This document shows, piece after piece, positions 6,648-14,044 of a stretch of DNA of 64,000 nucleotides (the first letter of the stretch is position 1; the number at the start of each line of letters is the position of its first letter). The notes below the pieces were generated by a model. The model had not been told where the DNA came from. It worked only from the letters and a program-made list of their open reading frames with translations, and made no database searches. Source of the stretch: Flavobacteriales bacterium UBA4422 (GTDB lineage Bacteria; Bacteroidota; Bacteroidia; Flavobacteriales_G; Salibacteraceae); NCBI GenBank assembly GCA_002389645.1, contig DGQE01000004.1, positions 1 through 64,000 of the forward strand. Direction: 5' to 3'. The position numbers were made by a program, and so were the translations under genes.

Positions 6648-6662
6648 AAGTGGTCCCACCTG
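6648..6662. repeat. attR: right direct repeat overlapping the tRNA 3' end
   Basis: AAGTGGTCCCACCTG, identical to 1458-1472. It includes the discriminator, the acceptor 3' strand and part of the T arm of tRNA-Met, so integration leaves the tRNA gene intact. Confidence 0.85.
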
Positions 6663-6724
6663 GGCTCGAACCAGGGACCACCTGATTATGAGTCAGGTGC
6701 TCTAACCAACTGAGCTATAGGACC
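6651..6724 (-). tRNA. tRNA-Met (anticodon CAT)
   Basis: A 74-nt tRNA on the minus strand. The acceptor GGTCCTA pairs with TGGGACC plus discriminator A. The D arm has AGCTCAGTTGGTTAGAGC, the anticodon stem is CCTGA/TCAGG around loop CTCATAA (anticodon at 6688-6690), and the T arm has GGTTCGAGCC. CCA is not encoded. CAT could also be tRNA-Ile2 after lysidine modification; elongator Met is the simpler reading. It is the integration target of the element. Confidence 0.9.
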
Positions 6725-6823
6725 ATTCCCTTTGATTCTGTTCTAATCTACTTCGTGTTACGAAGTCAAGTCACTGCCTTTTAAAAGGGCGACAAATATA
6801 TTCATTCGTACCTTTCGCCACAC

Positions 6824-7453
6824 ATGAAAAAAACTGATTTTGACGTTGTCATTTTAGATCTTGGAGGTGTCATCCTAAATATCGATTATAACCTCACCAT
6901 TAATGCTTTTAAGGACTTGGGCTTCGACAATTTTGAAGCGCAATACTCAAAGCTTGAGCAATCTGGTTTATTCGATAAGTTAGAAACCGGAAGAGTCGAA
7001 GAGGATGAGTTCATTGCAGAAATTCAAAAGAGCATTCCAATTGCTTCAGCTGAGCAAATCATTTCAGCATGGAACGCCTTGCTCCTAGATTTTCCAGAAG
7101 GAAGAATCGAAACCGTTCAAGCCATTGCTAGTCAATTCCCAACGTACTTGTTGAGCAACACCAATAGCATTCACTACAAAGAATTCAATAAAACGTTGCA
7201 AAGTCAAACAGACATATCTGACATTAAATCTCTGTTTAAAAAGGCATACCTGTCACACGAAATTCACTTAAGGAAACCAAATAAGGAGGCTTTTCAGCTC
7301 ATAATAGATGAAAACGAACTTGACCCTGAGCGCACCCTATTTGTGGACGACTCTCCACAACATATAGAGGGCGCGAAGAAACTTGGCATACAAGCTTACC
7401 ACATGAAGGATAATGATTCTTTAGAAGCGTTATTCGCTTCGCTCTTGGCATAG
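6824..7453 (+). CDS. HAD-IA family phosphatase
   Basis: A 209-residue haloacid-dehalogenase superfamily hydrolase. Motif I is near the N-terminus (ILDLGGVILNID, nucleophile Asp in DLGGV). An alpha-helical cap (about 20-85) follows, then motif II (LLSNTNSIH, about 110-118), the motif III Lys (LRKPNKEAF, about 150) and motif IV (LFVDDSPQHIEGA, about 166-178). DLGGV and the short cap place it with YihX-type sugar-phosphate or nucleotide phosphatases; the substrate is not deducible. It is the first chromosomal gene beyond tRNA-Met and overlaps convergently with the epimerase gene by 24 bp. Confidence 0.88.
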   Translation: MKKTDFDVVILDLGGVILNIDYNLTINAFKDLGFDNFEAQYSKLEQSGLFDKLETGRVEEDEFIAEIQKSIPIASAEQIISAWNALLLDFPEGRIETVQAIASQFPTYLLSNTNSIHYKEFNKTLQSQTDISDIKSLFKKAYLSHEIHLRKPNKEAFQLIIDENELDPERTLFVDDSPQHIEGAKKLGIQAYHMKDNDSLEALFASLLA

Positions 7454-7831
7454 TTCCACCAAGACTCCATTGGCACTTTTAGGGTGAAAGAAACAAACCA
7501 ATTTATTGTCTGCACCATTCTTGATTTCTCCTATTGCTTGAAAGCCTTCAGAAACCAACCTTTCTCTTTCAGTTACAATATCCTGCACATCATAAGCAAT
7601 GTGATGAATACCCTCGCCTCTTTTTTCAATATACCTCGCAATCGCGCTGTCCTGGCTCGTAGCTTCTAACAACTCTATTTTCGAGTCTCCGATCATAAAA
7701 AAAGAAGTGCTCACACCTTCAGACTCAACTCTCTCTTGCTTATAAGGCTTTTCATTGAACAGCTTTGTGTAGTTGTCATTAGCTGCTGTCAAATCCTTTA
7801 CGGCAATTCCTATGTGTTCAATTTTTCTCAT
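7430..7831 (-). CDS. mce: Methylmalonyl-CoA epimerase
   Basis: Interconverts (R)- and (S)-methylmalonyl-CoA in propionate metabolism. It is a vicinal-oxygen-chelate (glyoxalase-like) fold of about 133 residues with two beta-alpha-beta-beta-beta modules. Metal ligands are visible: His in KIEHIGIAV, His in GIHHIAYDV and Glu in VLVELCQE. I place the start at MRKIEHIG (7831) rather than the ATG at 7843, because the upstream ATG lies inside a terminator hairpin. An acyl-CoA carboxylase beta subunit at 21368 could serve the same pathway but is not adjacent. The 3' end overlaps the HAD gene. Confidence 0.9.
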   Translation of the reverse strand: MRKIEHIGIAVKDLTAANDNYTKLFNEKPYKQERVESEGVSTSFFMIGDSKIELLEATSQDSAIARYIEKRGEGIHHIAYDVQDIVTERERLVSEGFQAIGEIKNGADNKLVCFFHPKSANGVLVELCQERSE

Positions 7832-7841
7832 ACGTCCGGTC

Positions 7842-7873
7842 AAAAAAAACCCCTCACATGGAGGGAAAAAAAA
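7842..7873 (-). terminator. Rho-independent terminator
   Basis: Stem CCCTC/GAGGG (7851-7855, 7861-7865) with A runs on one side and T runs on the other in either reading direction. On the minus strand it follows the stop of the 7892 gene and precedes the epimerase. Confidence 0.65.
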
Positions 7874-7891
7874 TAAATCTTTATCTAACTA

Positions 7892-8680
7892 CTATTTCTT
7901 CTTCATGAACTCGCTTGTCGCGTTATCATAATTTAAATAGTAAAGACCTTTCTTCAAATTTGTAGCATCAATTTTATTTGAGTAACCCTTCTTCACGATG
8001 TTTCCGTGAATATCAAATACCTCAAACATTGTTTCTGCAGTGAAGTCAATGTTGTCTTCAACTTTCTTTGGGTTAAAATCAACAACCGGCTTGCTCGACA
8101 TATATGTAGCGGTAGGAGAATATCTTGGAACAGCCGTGTAATCAACTTGCTTCACTCTGAGCTTATTCTCGCCAGAATGAGGTGTGATTTTAAATGAATA
8201 ATTATTCACTGCACCAGTTCTCCCGGCCCCTTCTACCTCACCTACATAGACCCATTTGCTCCATCGATACTGCTCAACAACGTAAGCCAATACTCCGGCC
8301 TCATTGGTTGTTGACCATTTAAGAATTCCATCATTTGAAATCGCAATACTTTGAGTTTCGAATGTACTCTTAGGATTCAGAATCTCTGGGTTTAAAACCT
8401 TTGGCGCACAATCATCTTTATGCTTTATTACAACAACAATGTGATCTCCTAATTCAAGGTTGTGAAGTGATAAATCAACTTCAAATGCGCTAGAGTTCCA
8501 TTCATCAGTAGTAACACTACCGTTGACCGTTACTTCGTAGGTACAAAAACCGACACCAGATCCTGCAAAAGGATTTCTTACATAAAGGTTCTTCCCTTGG
8601 TAATTGCCTTCAATAACAATGTTACCCGCAAATGACAGGCTAGTACTAAGGATAAGAAGAAACGCGAGCAAAAGTCTCAT
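7892..8680 (-). CDS. Secreted protein with T9SS-type C-terminal domain
   Basis: About 262 residues from the ATG at 8680, which gives a clean signal peptide (MRLLLAFLLILSTSLSFAG); ATGs further upstream would bury it. The middle is beta-rich. The last 65 residues match the type A sorting domain of type IX secretion: MFEVFDIHGNIVKKG, then IDATNLKKGLYYLNY, and a terminal basic KKK. The protein is therefore probably exported across the outer membrane and anchored or released. No catalytic motif is seen, so a surface or adhesion role is possible. Confidence 0.75.
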   Translation of the reverse strand: MRLLLAFLLILSTSLSFAGNIVIEGNYQGKNLYVRNPFAGSGVGFCTYEVTVNGSVTTDEWNSSAFEVDLSLHNLELGDHIVVVIKHKDDCAPKVLNPEILNPKSTFETQSIAISNDGILKWSTTNEAGVLAYVVEQYRWSKWVYVGEVEGAGRTGAVNNYSFKITPHSGENKLRVKQVDYTAVPRYSPTATYMSSKPVVDFNPKKVEDNIDFTAETMFEVFDIHGNIVKKGYSNKIDATNLKKGLYYLNYDNATSEFMKKK

Positions 8681-8758
8681 CTGAAGATTTGTTTCGTTTG
8701 AATGGGTTTCAAATGGGTTCATTAGAGGCACAAATTTAGCATTCCGTTTATTCTGATG

Positions 8759-9310
8759 TTATGATGCACTTTTATTTGGTATAATATGTTCAATACTTTC
8801 CACCATAAATCGCGCTATACTCTCGGCAAATGGACCTTCATCTTTGTTATCCTTAAACTGAAATTGCACTCCATTAATAGTCTTAACAGCATAAAAATGA
8901 TACTCAGGGTCAACAAATGAACCCTCAATTTCGGATTTAAAGATAATAAAACCATCGCCTTCTTCGATAATTGTGTTGGTATACATCAAATCATCGGCAA
9001 TTTCATTTTTGCGATTATTCATATCTCCGCCTTCTGCGATGATCATATTAAATGTAGGCCCAACAGTCACAATAGTTTCTCCATAGCCTGTCTCAATCAC
9101 CTCAGGTATTCCTCTATTCGAGTCCGGGATATACATTGAAAAAGGCATAAAATAATCTGAAAGATCAAGTTCGCTGGTTCCATTAACCAACACAGCAGGC
9201 AAGTCTTGAACTACTGTTTCTTCTTCAGAAGACGAAGTATCTCCTGATTGACCGCAAGATGCAGTGAATAAAAGCATCACTATTGAAAGAGGGGAAATTA
9301 GGTTTCTCAT
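8759..9310 (-). CDS. Hypothetical lipoprotein
   Basis: About 183 residues from the ATG at 9310 (MRNLISPLSIVMLLFTASC). The lipobox TASC and the following GQSGDTSSSEEE linker indicate a lipoprotein exposed in the periplasm or on the surface. The mature part is acidic, mixed alpha/beta, with no recognised family. An upstream in-frame ATG (9370) would overlap the UbiA-type gene by 8 nt and mask the signal, so I prefer 9310. Confidence 0.7.
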   Translation of the reverse strand: MRNLISPLSIVMLLFTASCGQSGDTSSSEEETVVQDLPAVLVNGTSELDLSDYFMPFSMYIPDSNRGIPEVIETGYGETIVTVGPTFNMIIAEGGDMNNRKNEIADDLMYTNTIIEEGDGFIIFKSEIEGSFVDPEYHFYAVKTINGVQFQFKDNKDEGPFAESIARFMVESIEHIIPNKSAS

Positions 9311-9362
9311 AAAACTTAAATAGGCTGAAAAATTAATAGAAATTCCTTTGATAATGCCACGA

Positions 9363-10292
9363 TCAAACAATTGGAATAAACATTAATTCAAAAAGACCAA
9401 AAATCATAAGGGCTTTCAACGCCAAACTCCCCCTAGCGAATCCTCTTGAATCATTTGATTTCACTAATGATACAGCAACAATCAAGAGCAGTAATGAAAC
9501 CAGTGTCGAATAGATGAAAATGATGTTAGAATTATCTAAGAAAAAAAACAAACACCATTGGACAGATGCACTAAAGGCCAAAAGTGCAATGGTTATGATT
9601 TTCGCTCGATTCGCTCCTGCCAACAATGGAATTGATTTAGACCTCACCAATGAGTCTCCAGACATGTCTTGAATATCTTTTACAATCTCACGAGAAATAT
9701 TGAGCAACAACATTAACAAAGTAAAAAGAGAAAGAAGCTTGATTAGTCGATCGTAAACAATAGGATAAACCTGCCTTAGCTCAGAAATCAACGATTGTTC
9801 AGCAATAATGATTAATAAAGGAATGAATGCGATGCACGCACTAACAAGCACATTACCAACAACTCCCCACTGCTTGCCATTTAGACCATACATCCACAAT
9901 AAAGCAATGATTAAGGGATATAACCAAACCCATTGCAATTTATTGACCGTAAAACCCAAGTATAATGTTATGCCAGCACCAATTAATAGAAGAGACAAAA
10001 CCCAGCTGAAGAATTGTGAAGATTTTACTTCATACTTCACCAAAAATCTATCAGGCTTGTTGACTGCATCAATTCTTTGATCATAAAAATCATTCAACCA
10101 ATAGCCTAAAACTGTTACAATCAGAACATCGAGAATAAGCAAAACGAAATGAACCCTCTCTAAGCTTTGATCTAACCCTGTTAAAACCCGCAACGGCTCT
10201 ATAACGAATTGATCAAAAACAAAAAATTGCAGGATAATCATGACCAAGTTTGGCCATCTACAAAACCGAATGAAAGAAATAAAGAAGTTCAC
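9363..10292 (-). CDS. UbiA-family prenyltransferase
   Basis: A 309-residue polytopic membrane protein with about eight or nine helices. The first Asp-rich motif, NDFYDQRIDAVNKPDR (about residues 66-81), fits the family pattern NDxxDxxxDxxNxPxR. A second, DIQDMSGD (about 206-213), lies in another cytoplasmic loop, and both would bind Mg-diphosphate. It transfers a prenyl chain to an acceptor; Bacteroidota members include MenA-like and geranylgeranylglyceryl-phosphate-type enzymes, and the acceptor cannot be deduced here. Confidence 0.85.
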   Translation of the reverse strand: MNFFISFIRFCRWPNLVMIILQFFVFDQFVIEPLRVLTGLDQSLERVHFVLLILDVLIVTVLGYWLNDFYDQRIDAVNKPDRFLVKYEVKSSQFFSWVLSLLLIGAGITLYLGFTVNKLQWVWLYPLIIALLWMYGLNGKQWGVVGNVLVSACIAFIPLLIIIAEQSLISELRQVYPIVYDRLIKLLSLFTLLMLLLNISREIVKDIQDMSGDSLVRSKSIPLLAGANRAKIITIALLAFSASVQWCLFFFLDNSNIIFIYSTLVSLLLLIVAVSLVKSNDSRGFARGSLALKALMIFGLFELMFIPIV

Positions 10293-10343
10293 ATTTCAAA
10301 TATGAAACAAACCGAGCAAAAACCTTCTCATATCTGCGTTTGG

Positions 10344-11483
10344 TTATGATAAAGCTTGATCCAAGTCCGCAATGAGATCATCCACATGCTCAATACCAAC
10401 ACTTAGTCGTATTAAGGAATCGGTGATTCCGACTTTGTTGCGTTCTTCCTTAGGTATAGATGCATGCGTCATGCTTGCAGGGTGACCAGCTAGTGACTCT
10501 ACACCGCCTAGAGATTCAGCCAAAGTGAATACGCGCATTTTAGAAACTAGGTCAAATGCTTGATCCATACTGTCTCCAAGAAGGTTGAAGCTTATCATCC
10601 CACCAAAACCTTTCATTTGCCTCTTGGCCACATCATGATTAGGATGAGACTCAAATCCTGGCCAATATACCTTATCTACTTTTGGGTGGGCCCTCAACCA
10701 ATGAGCAACTTTTGCTCCATTATAACAATGGCGTTCCATTCTTAAGTGCAGAGTTTTAATACCTCGGAGCACTAAAAACGAATCCATTGGGCCGGGCACA
10801 GCACCAACAGAGTTTTGAATAAACGCCAAATCTTGCATCATTTGATTATCATTCAACGCCAAGAAACCCATCACCACATCGCTATGACCTCCAATATATT
10901 TGGTCACACTATGCATTACAATGTCGGCTCCTAGATCAAGAGGGTTTTGAAGAAAAGGTGAAGCAAATGTGTTATCAGCTACGAGAATGAGGTGGTGCTT
11001 TTTGGCAAGACTTGCATAGGCCTCAATATCAATGATATTCATTGTAGGATTTGTTGGTGTTTCCACCCAAATCATTTTCGTATTTTCATTAATCAAACCC
11101 TCAATATCATTTGGGTTTTGCATACCGGCAAAGTGAAATTTTAAACCATAACGCTCGTGAACTTTTGTAAACAAGCGGTAAGTCCCACCATACAAGTCAT
11201 TTGTGCTTATAATTTCATTTCCCGGATTCAATAACCTCATACAAGCATCAATAGCTGCCAAACCACTTCCAAAAGCTAATCCGTGCTGGGCATTTTCGAG
11301 AGCAGCTAAGTTCTTTTCGAGAGCATTACGAGTTGGGTTTGAAGACCTGCTGTATTCATATCCCTTATGTTCACCTGGGCGGGGTTGCGCATACGTTGTC
11401 GTTTGATATATAGGCGTCATTATTGCGCCTGTGGCCGAATCAGGCTCTACTCCTGCGTGTATTGCCTTTGTCTCAAATTTCAT
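10344..11483 (-). CDS. Trans-sulphuration PLP enzyme (cystathionine gamma-synthase/lyase family)
   Basis: About 379 residues of the Cys/Met metabolism PLP family. Visible landmarks: YEYSRSSNPTR, the substrate-binding SGLAAIDACMRLL region, VETPTNPTMN, PLP-ring Asp in VADNTFASP, Schiff-base Lys in HSVTKYIGGHSD (residue 199 counted from the upstream ATG), and a C-terminal SLGGVESLAGHPASMTH with RLSVGIEHVDDLI. It would make or cleave cystathionine. Sequence alone does not separate gamma-synthase from gamma-lyase or O-acetylhomoserine sulphhydrylase. ATGs at 11483 and 11495 are both possible; family N-termini fit MKFETKAIHAG (11483). Confidence 0.9.
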   Translation of the reverse strand: MKFETKAIHAGVEPDSATGAIMTPIYQTTTYAQPRPGEHKGYEYSRSSNPTRNALEKNLAALENAQHGLAFGSGLAAIDACMRLLNPGNEIISTNDLYGGTYRLFTKVHERYGLKFHFAGMQNPNDIEGLINENTKMIWVETPTNPTMNIIDIEAYASLAKKHHLILVADNTFASPFLQNPLDLGADIVMHSVTKYIGGHSDVVMGFLALNDNQMMQDLAFIQNSVGAVPGPMDSFLVLRGIKTLHLRMERHCYNGAKVAHWLRAHPKVDKVYWPGFESHPNHDVAKRQMKGFGGMISFNLLGDSMDQAFDLVSKMRVFTLAESLGGVESLAGHPASMTHASIPKEERNKVGITDSLIRLSVGIEHVDDLIADLDQALS

Positions 11484-11556
11484 TTTATCATTCATTTCTT
11501 CGAATGTAAAGTCTTACACAAAATACAAGTAGACCTTTTGCTTTCAGCGCAAGATT

Positions 11557-12660
11557 CTAAGATTCTGGTTTTTTGAATGTAATTAGCTTACGACCCAAAT
11601 AAACTCTTTGTATCCAACGAGGTAATATAATAGCTCCCATCAATAAATAAGGATAGTACGAGATTAATCTCCAAATCACCCCGATGGATATTGCCAACCC
11701 TGAAGGAACAATGAACTCTTGTAAAAAACCGGAGAATGCTACTTCTGCTATACCGCTTCCACCAGGCGTTGGAGAGATTAAAAGAATAACCCACATTACC
11801 AATTGTCGGGCATAAATCAAGAAATGGTCAAGCAACGAAATGTCTATGATCGTGAATGAAAGAATTAAAAAATTCACCACCCAAAAGCGTGCTGTCCATG
11901 AAAGGAAAGTAGCTACGAATGCCTTAATCCAAAAAGAAAGTGGTTTCGTTTTGAGCTCAGCACTGGTAATTACAAGGTCATTACCTGTTTCTTCAGCCCC
12001 CTTTTTCCATCGATTCAAAAACCCAATTGAAAATACTTTGATGATCAAAGCCCTTGCAGAATTTGGAAATTTAAAAATACCTAACCAAATAGCAGATATC
12101 AGCATCAAAATGAAAAGATACCCCACAATAAAGATCTCTCTGGCACCAAGCATATAGCCAAAAAATTCCTTTTGCATACTCACAGGGAAGAGATTATCAA
12201 GCCCAACAATTAAAAGGACAAGTGGAACCATCAACACGTAAAACAATTCGTCTAAAAATGCGGTAATCATAACTACAGCAGTGCTTCTGCCAAGCGGAAT
12301 ATTCTCGCGATTAACGATGAAAATGGCCACGCCAGAGCCACCAACTACTGAAGGTGTAATAGACGAGGCAAACTCCCAAAGCATTATCACGTCAAAGGCC
12401 TGTCTCCAATTAAGTTTATTATCTGTAAGGATGCGAATCCTAATCATATAACCCACATCTCTCAAGGCAACCATAATAAGGGCAACAGCAAACCACATCG
12501 TAGACCTCCAAGTCCAAGAGATAGCGCTTAATGCTTCTTTCTGTTCGTTATAGTCACTAATAATAAAATAGGCGACAATAGCTAGTCCTATCCCAATAGG
12601 GATAAAAATCTTGCCTGGACTCATAAGTTGCCGTATCGGACTGCTTCGCTTTTTTGCCAT
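11557..12660 (-). CDS. UPF0104 / lysylphosphatidylglycerol-synthase TM-type membrane protein
   Basis: A 367-residue polytopic protein of the flippase-like LPG_synthase_TM family. It has about eight hydrophobic helices, with family landmarks WEFASSITPSVVGGSGVAIF (about 90-110) and ISPTPGGSGIAEVAF (about 293-307). There is no C-terminal aminoacyl-transferase domain, so it is not a full MprF. Members are implicated in lipid or glycolipid translocation; the substrate is unknown. It is transcribed away from the ArsC-like gene, with about 120 bp between the starts. Confidence 0.8.
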   Translation of the reverse strand: MAKKRSSPIRQLMSPGKIFIPIGIGLAIVAYFIISDYNEQKEALSAISWTWRSTMWFAVALIMVALRDVGYMIRIRILTDNKLNWRQAFDVIMLWEFASSITPSVVGGSGVAIFIVNRENIPLGRSTAVVMITAFLDELFYVLMVPLVLLIVGLDNLFPVSMQKEFFGYMLGAREIFIVGYLFILMLISAIWLGIFKFPNSARALIIKVFSIGFLNRWKKGAEETGNDLVITSAELKTKPLSFWIKAFVATFLSWTARFWVVNFLILSFTIIDISLLDHFLIYARQLVMWVILLISPTPGGSGIAEVAFSGFLQEFIVPSGLAISIGVIWRLISYYPYLLMGAIILPRWIQRVYLGRKLITFKKPES

Positions 12661-12780
12661 TTAAAAACGCTAGGTACAAAGAAAACGCTTAAGCCAATTA
12701 AACCACCTTTGAAAACATATGAATTTCGAGTGATTTCGTCCAAAAGACAAGCACTAACTTTGAGGCCGAAAAGATCAGCG

Positions 12781-13131
12781 ATGAATAAAATATATTACCT
12801 AGCCACTTGCGACACTTGTAAAAGAATTATGAACGAAACTGGAACCGATGGTTTCGAGCTTCAAGACATAAAGCAAAAGCAAATTTCAAAAGAAGAGTTA
12901 GAAGAAATTAAAAAGAAACACGGTTCTTTCGAGTCATTGTTGAATAAGCGTGCCATCAAGTTCAGAGAGCAAGGGTGGAATAAAAAGCTTCTATCTGACG
13001 ATCAAATGGGGGAGTTAATCCTTACCGAATACACTTTCCTAAGACGGCCAATATATATTATCGATGGAGACGCATATGTAGGCAACAGCAAGAAGAATGT
13101 TGCCGAAATTAAAGCTGCACTCAGTGAGTAA
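12781..13131 (+). CDS. ArsC/Spx-family thioredoxin-like protein
   Basis: A 116-residue protein starting at MNKIYYLATCDTCKR. The CxxC (Cys10-x-x-Cys13) and the RPIYIIDGDAYVG segment match the ArsC/Spx/YfgD family, a thioredoxin-like fold. True arsenate reductases carry CxxxxxR after the catalytic Cys and a conserved Arg set; here CDTCKR is present but arsenate activity is not assured. It is likely a glutaredoxin-linked reductase or redox regulator. The 3' end overlaps the start of the EamA transporter, indicating one transcript. Confidence 0.8.
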   Translation: MNKIYYLATCDTCKRIMNETGTDGFELQDIKQKQISKEELEEIKKKHGSFESLLNKRAIKFREQGWNKKLLSDDQMGELILTEYTFLRRPIYIIDGDAYVGNSKKNVAEIKAALSE

Positions 13132-14035
13132 TGTTCTTAAGGCACATTTGGCTCTGTTTGTAGTTGGATTATTCTACGCCATAAACTACATCGTGGCTAA
13201 AGGAATTATGCCCACTTATATTGGTCCTTCAGGATTCATTTTCTACCGCGTTTTTGGAGCCACCATTCTATTCTGGATTGTACATCGTTTTATTTCAAAA
13301 GAAAAAATTCAACGAGAAGACTATCCTCGATTCATTCAAGCAGCTCTTTTTGGTGTTGCAATGAATCAACTTTTCTTTTTCAATGGGTTGAATTTAACCT
13401 CACCATTGAATGCCAGCGTTATCATGACTTCTAATCCGGTGCTGGTTCTACTTGCATCAGCAGTTATTCTTAAAGAGCGAATTACGCCATTTAAAATTGC
13501 TGGAATAAGTCTTGGGTTGATTGGATCCCTTATGCTCATTATTCTTCCTGTCATCTTGGGCTTAGGTCAAATAGAATGGAAATCAGGCAACCCATTAGGT
13601 GACGGAATGATTCTAATAAACGCCCTTAGTTATGGCATTTACTTAGTTACGGTAAAACCCTTGATGGCGAAATATGAGGCCATGACCGTAATCAAATGGG
13701 TGTTCACTTTTGGCTGCGTGATGGTTTTTCCTTTCGGTTACGATCAAGCCTTGGCTGTTGATTGGGCAGCAATGCCTACTGATGTGCTTTTTGGAGTGGC
13801 ATATGTCATCATTTGCGTAACATTCCTTGTTTATTTCTTAAATGTATACGCTATGAAAAGTGTTAGCCCTGCTGTTGTTAGCGCATATATCTATCTACAG
13901 CCTGTTTTGGCCAGTTCGATGAGCATTTTTCTAGGAATGGAAAAACTCCACTGGATCAAAGTGCTATCAGCAGCATTAATCTTCAGTGGAGTCTATGTTG
14001 TAAGCTTAAGAAAGTCTAAAAAGCTTTCACAATAA
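13124..14035 (+). CDS. EamA/DMT-family transporter
   Basis: A drug/metabolite-transporter superfamily permease with ten predicted helices arranged as two EamA repeats (about residues 1-140 and 155-300). Landmarks: LNASVIMTSNPVLVLLASAVILKERITPFKIAGISLGLIG in repeat one and VSAYIYLQPVLASSMSIFLGMEKLHWIKVLSAALIFSGVY in repeat two. The substrate is unknown. GTG at 13124 gives MSNVLKAHLALF and an 8-nt overlap with the ArsC-like gene. ATG at 13097 would add nine unlikely residues and a longer overlap, so I prefer the GTG. Confidence 0.85.
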   Translation: MSNVLKAHLALFVVGLFYAINYIVAKGIMPTYIGPSGFIFYRVFGATILFWIVHRFISKEKIQREDYPRFIQAALFGVAMNQLFFFNGLNLTSPLNASVIMTSNPVLVLLASAVILKERITPFKIAGISLGLIGSLMLIILPVILGLGQIEWKSGNPLGDGMILINALSYGIYLVTVKPLMAKYEAMTVIKWVFTFGCVMVFPFGYDQALAVDWAAMPTDVLFGVAYVIICVTFLVYFLNVYAMKSVSPAVVSAYIYLQPVLASSMSIFLGMEKLHWIKVLSAALIFSGVYVVSLRKSKKLSQ

Positions 14036-14044
14036 GGTTGATAA

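Larger units (their letters stand above)
1458..6662. mobile_element. Integrative element inserted in the tRNA-Met 3' end (about 5.2 kb)
   Basis: The 15-bp sequence AAGTGGTCCCACCTG occurs at 1458-1472 and again at 6648-6662, where it forms the 3' end of tRNA-Met. The interval between carries a tyrosine recombinase starting about 110 bp inside the left repeat, a serine recombinase, an excisionase-like HTH gene, small unknown genes and repeated GGAACCTT motifs near both ends. This is the classic layout of a tRNA-targeted integrative element. Each end has its own Rho-independent terminator for the tRNA, consistent with the element restoring the tRNA 3' end and supplying a new terminator. I see no conjugation, capsid or replication genes. 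It is probably a small satellite-like or mobilisable island. Confidence 0.85.
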
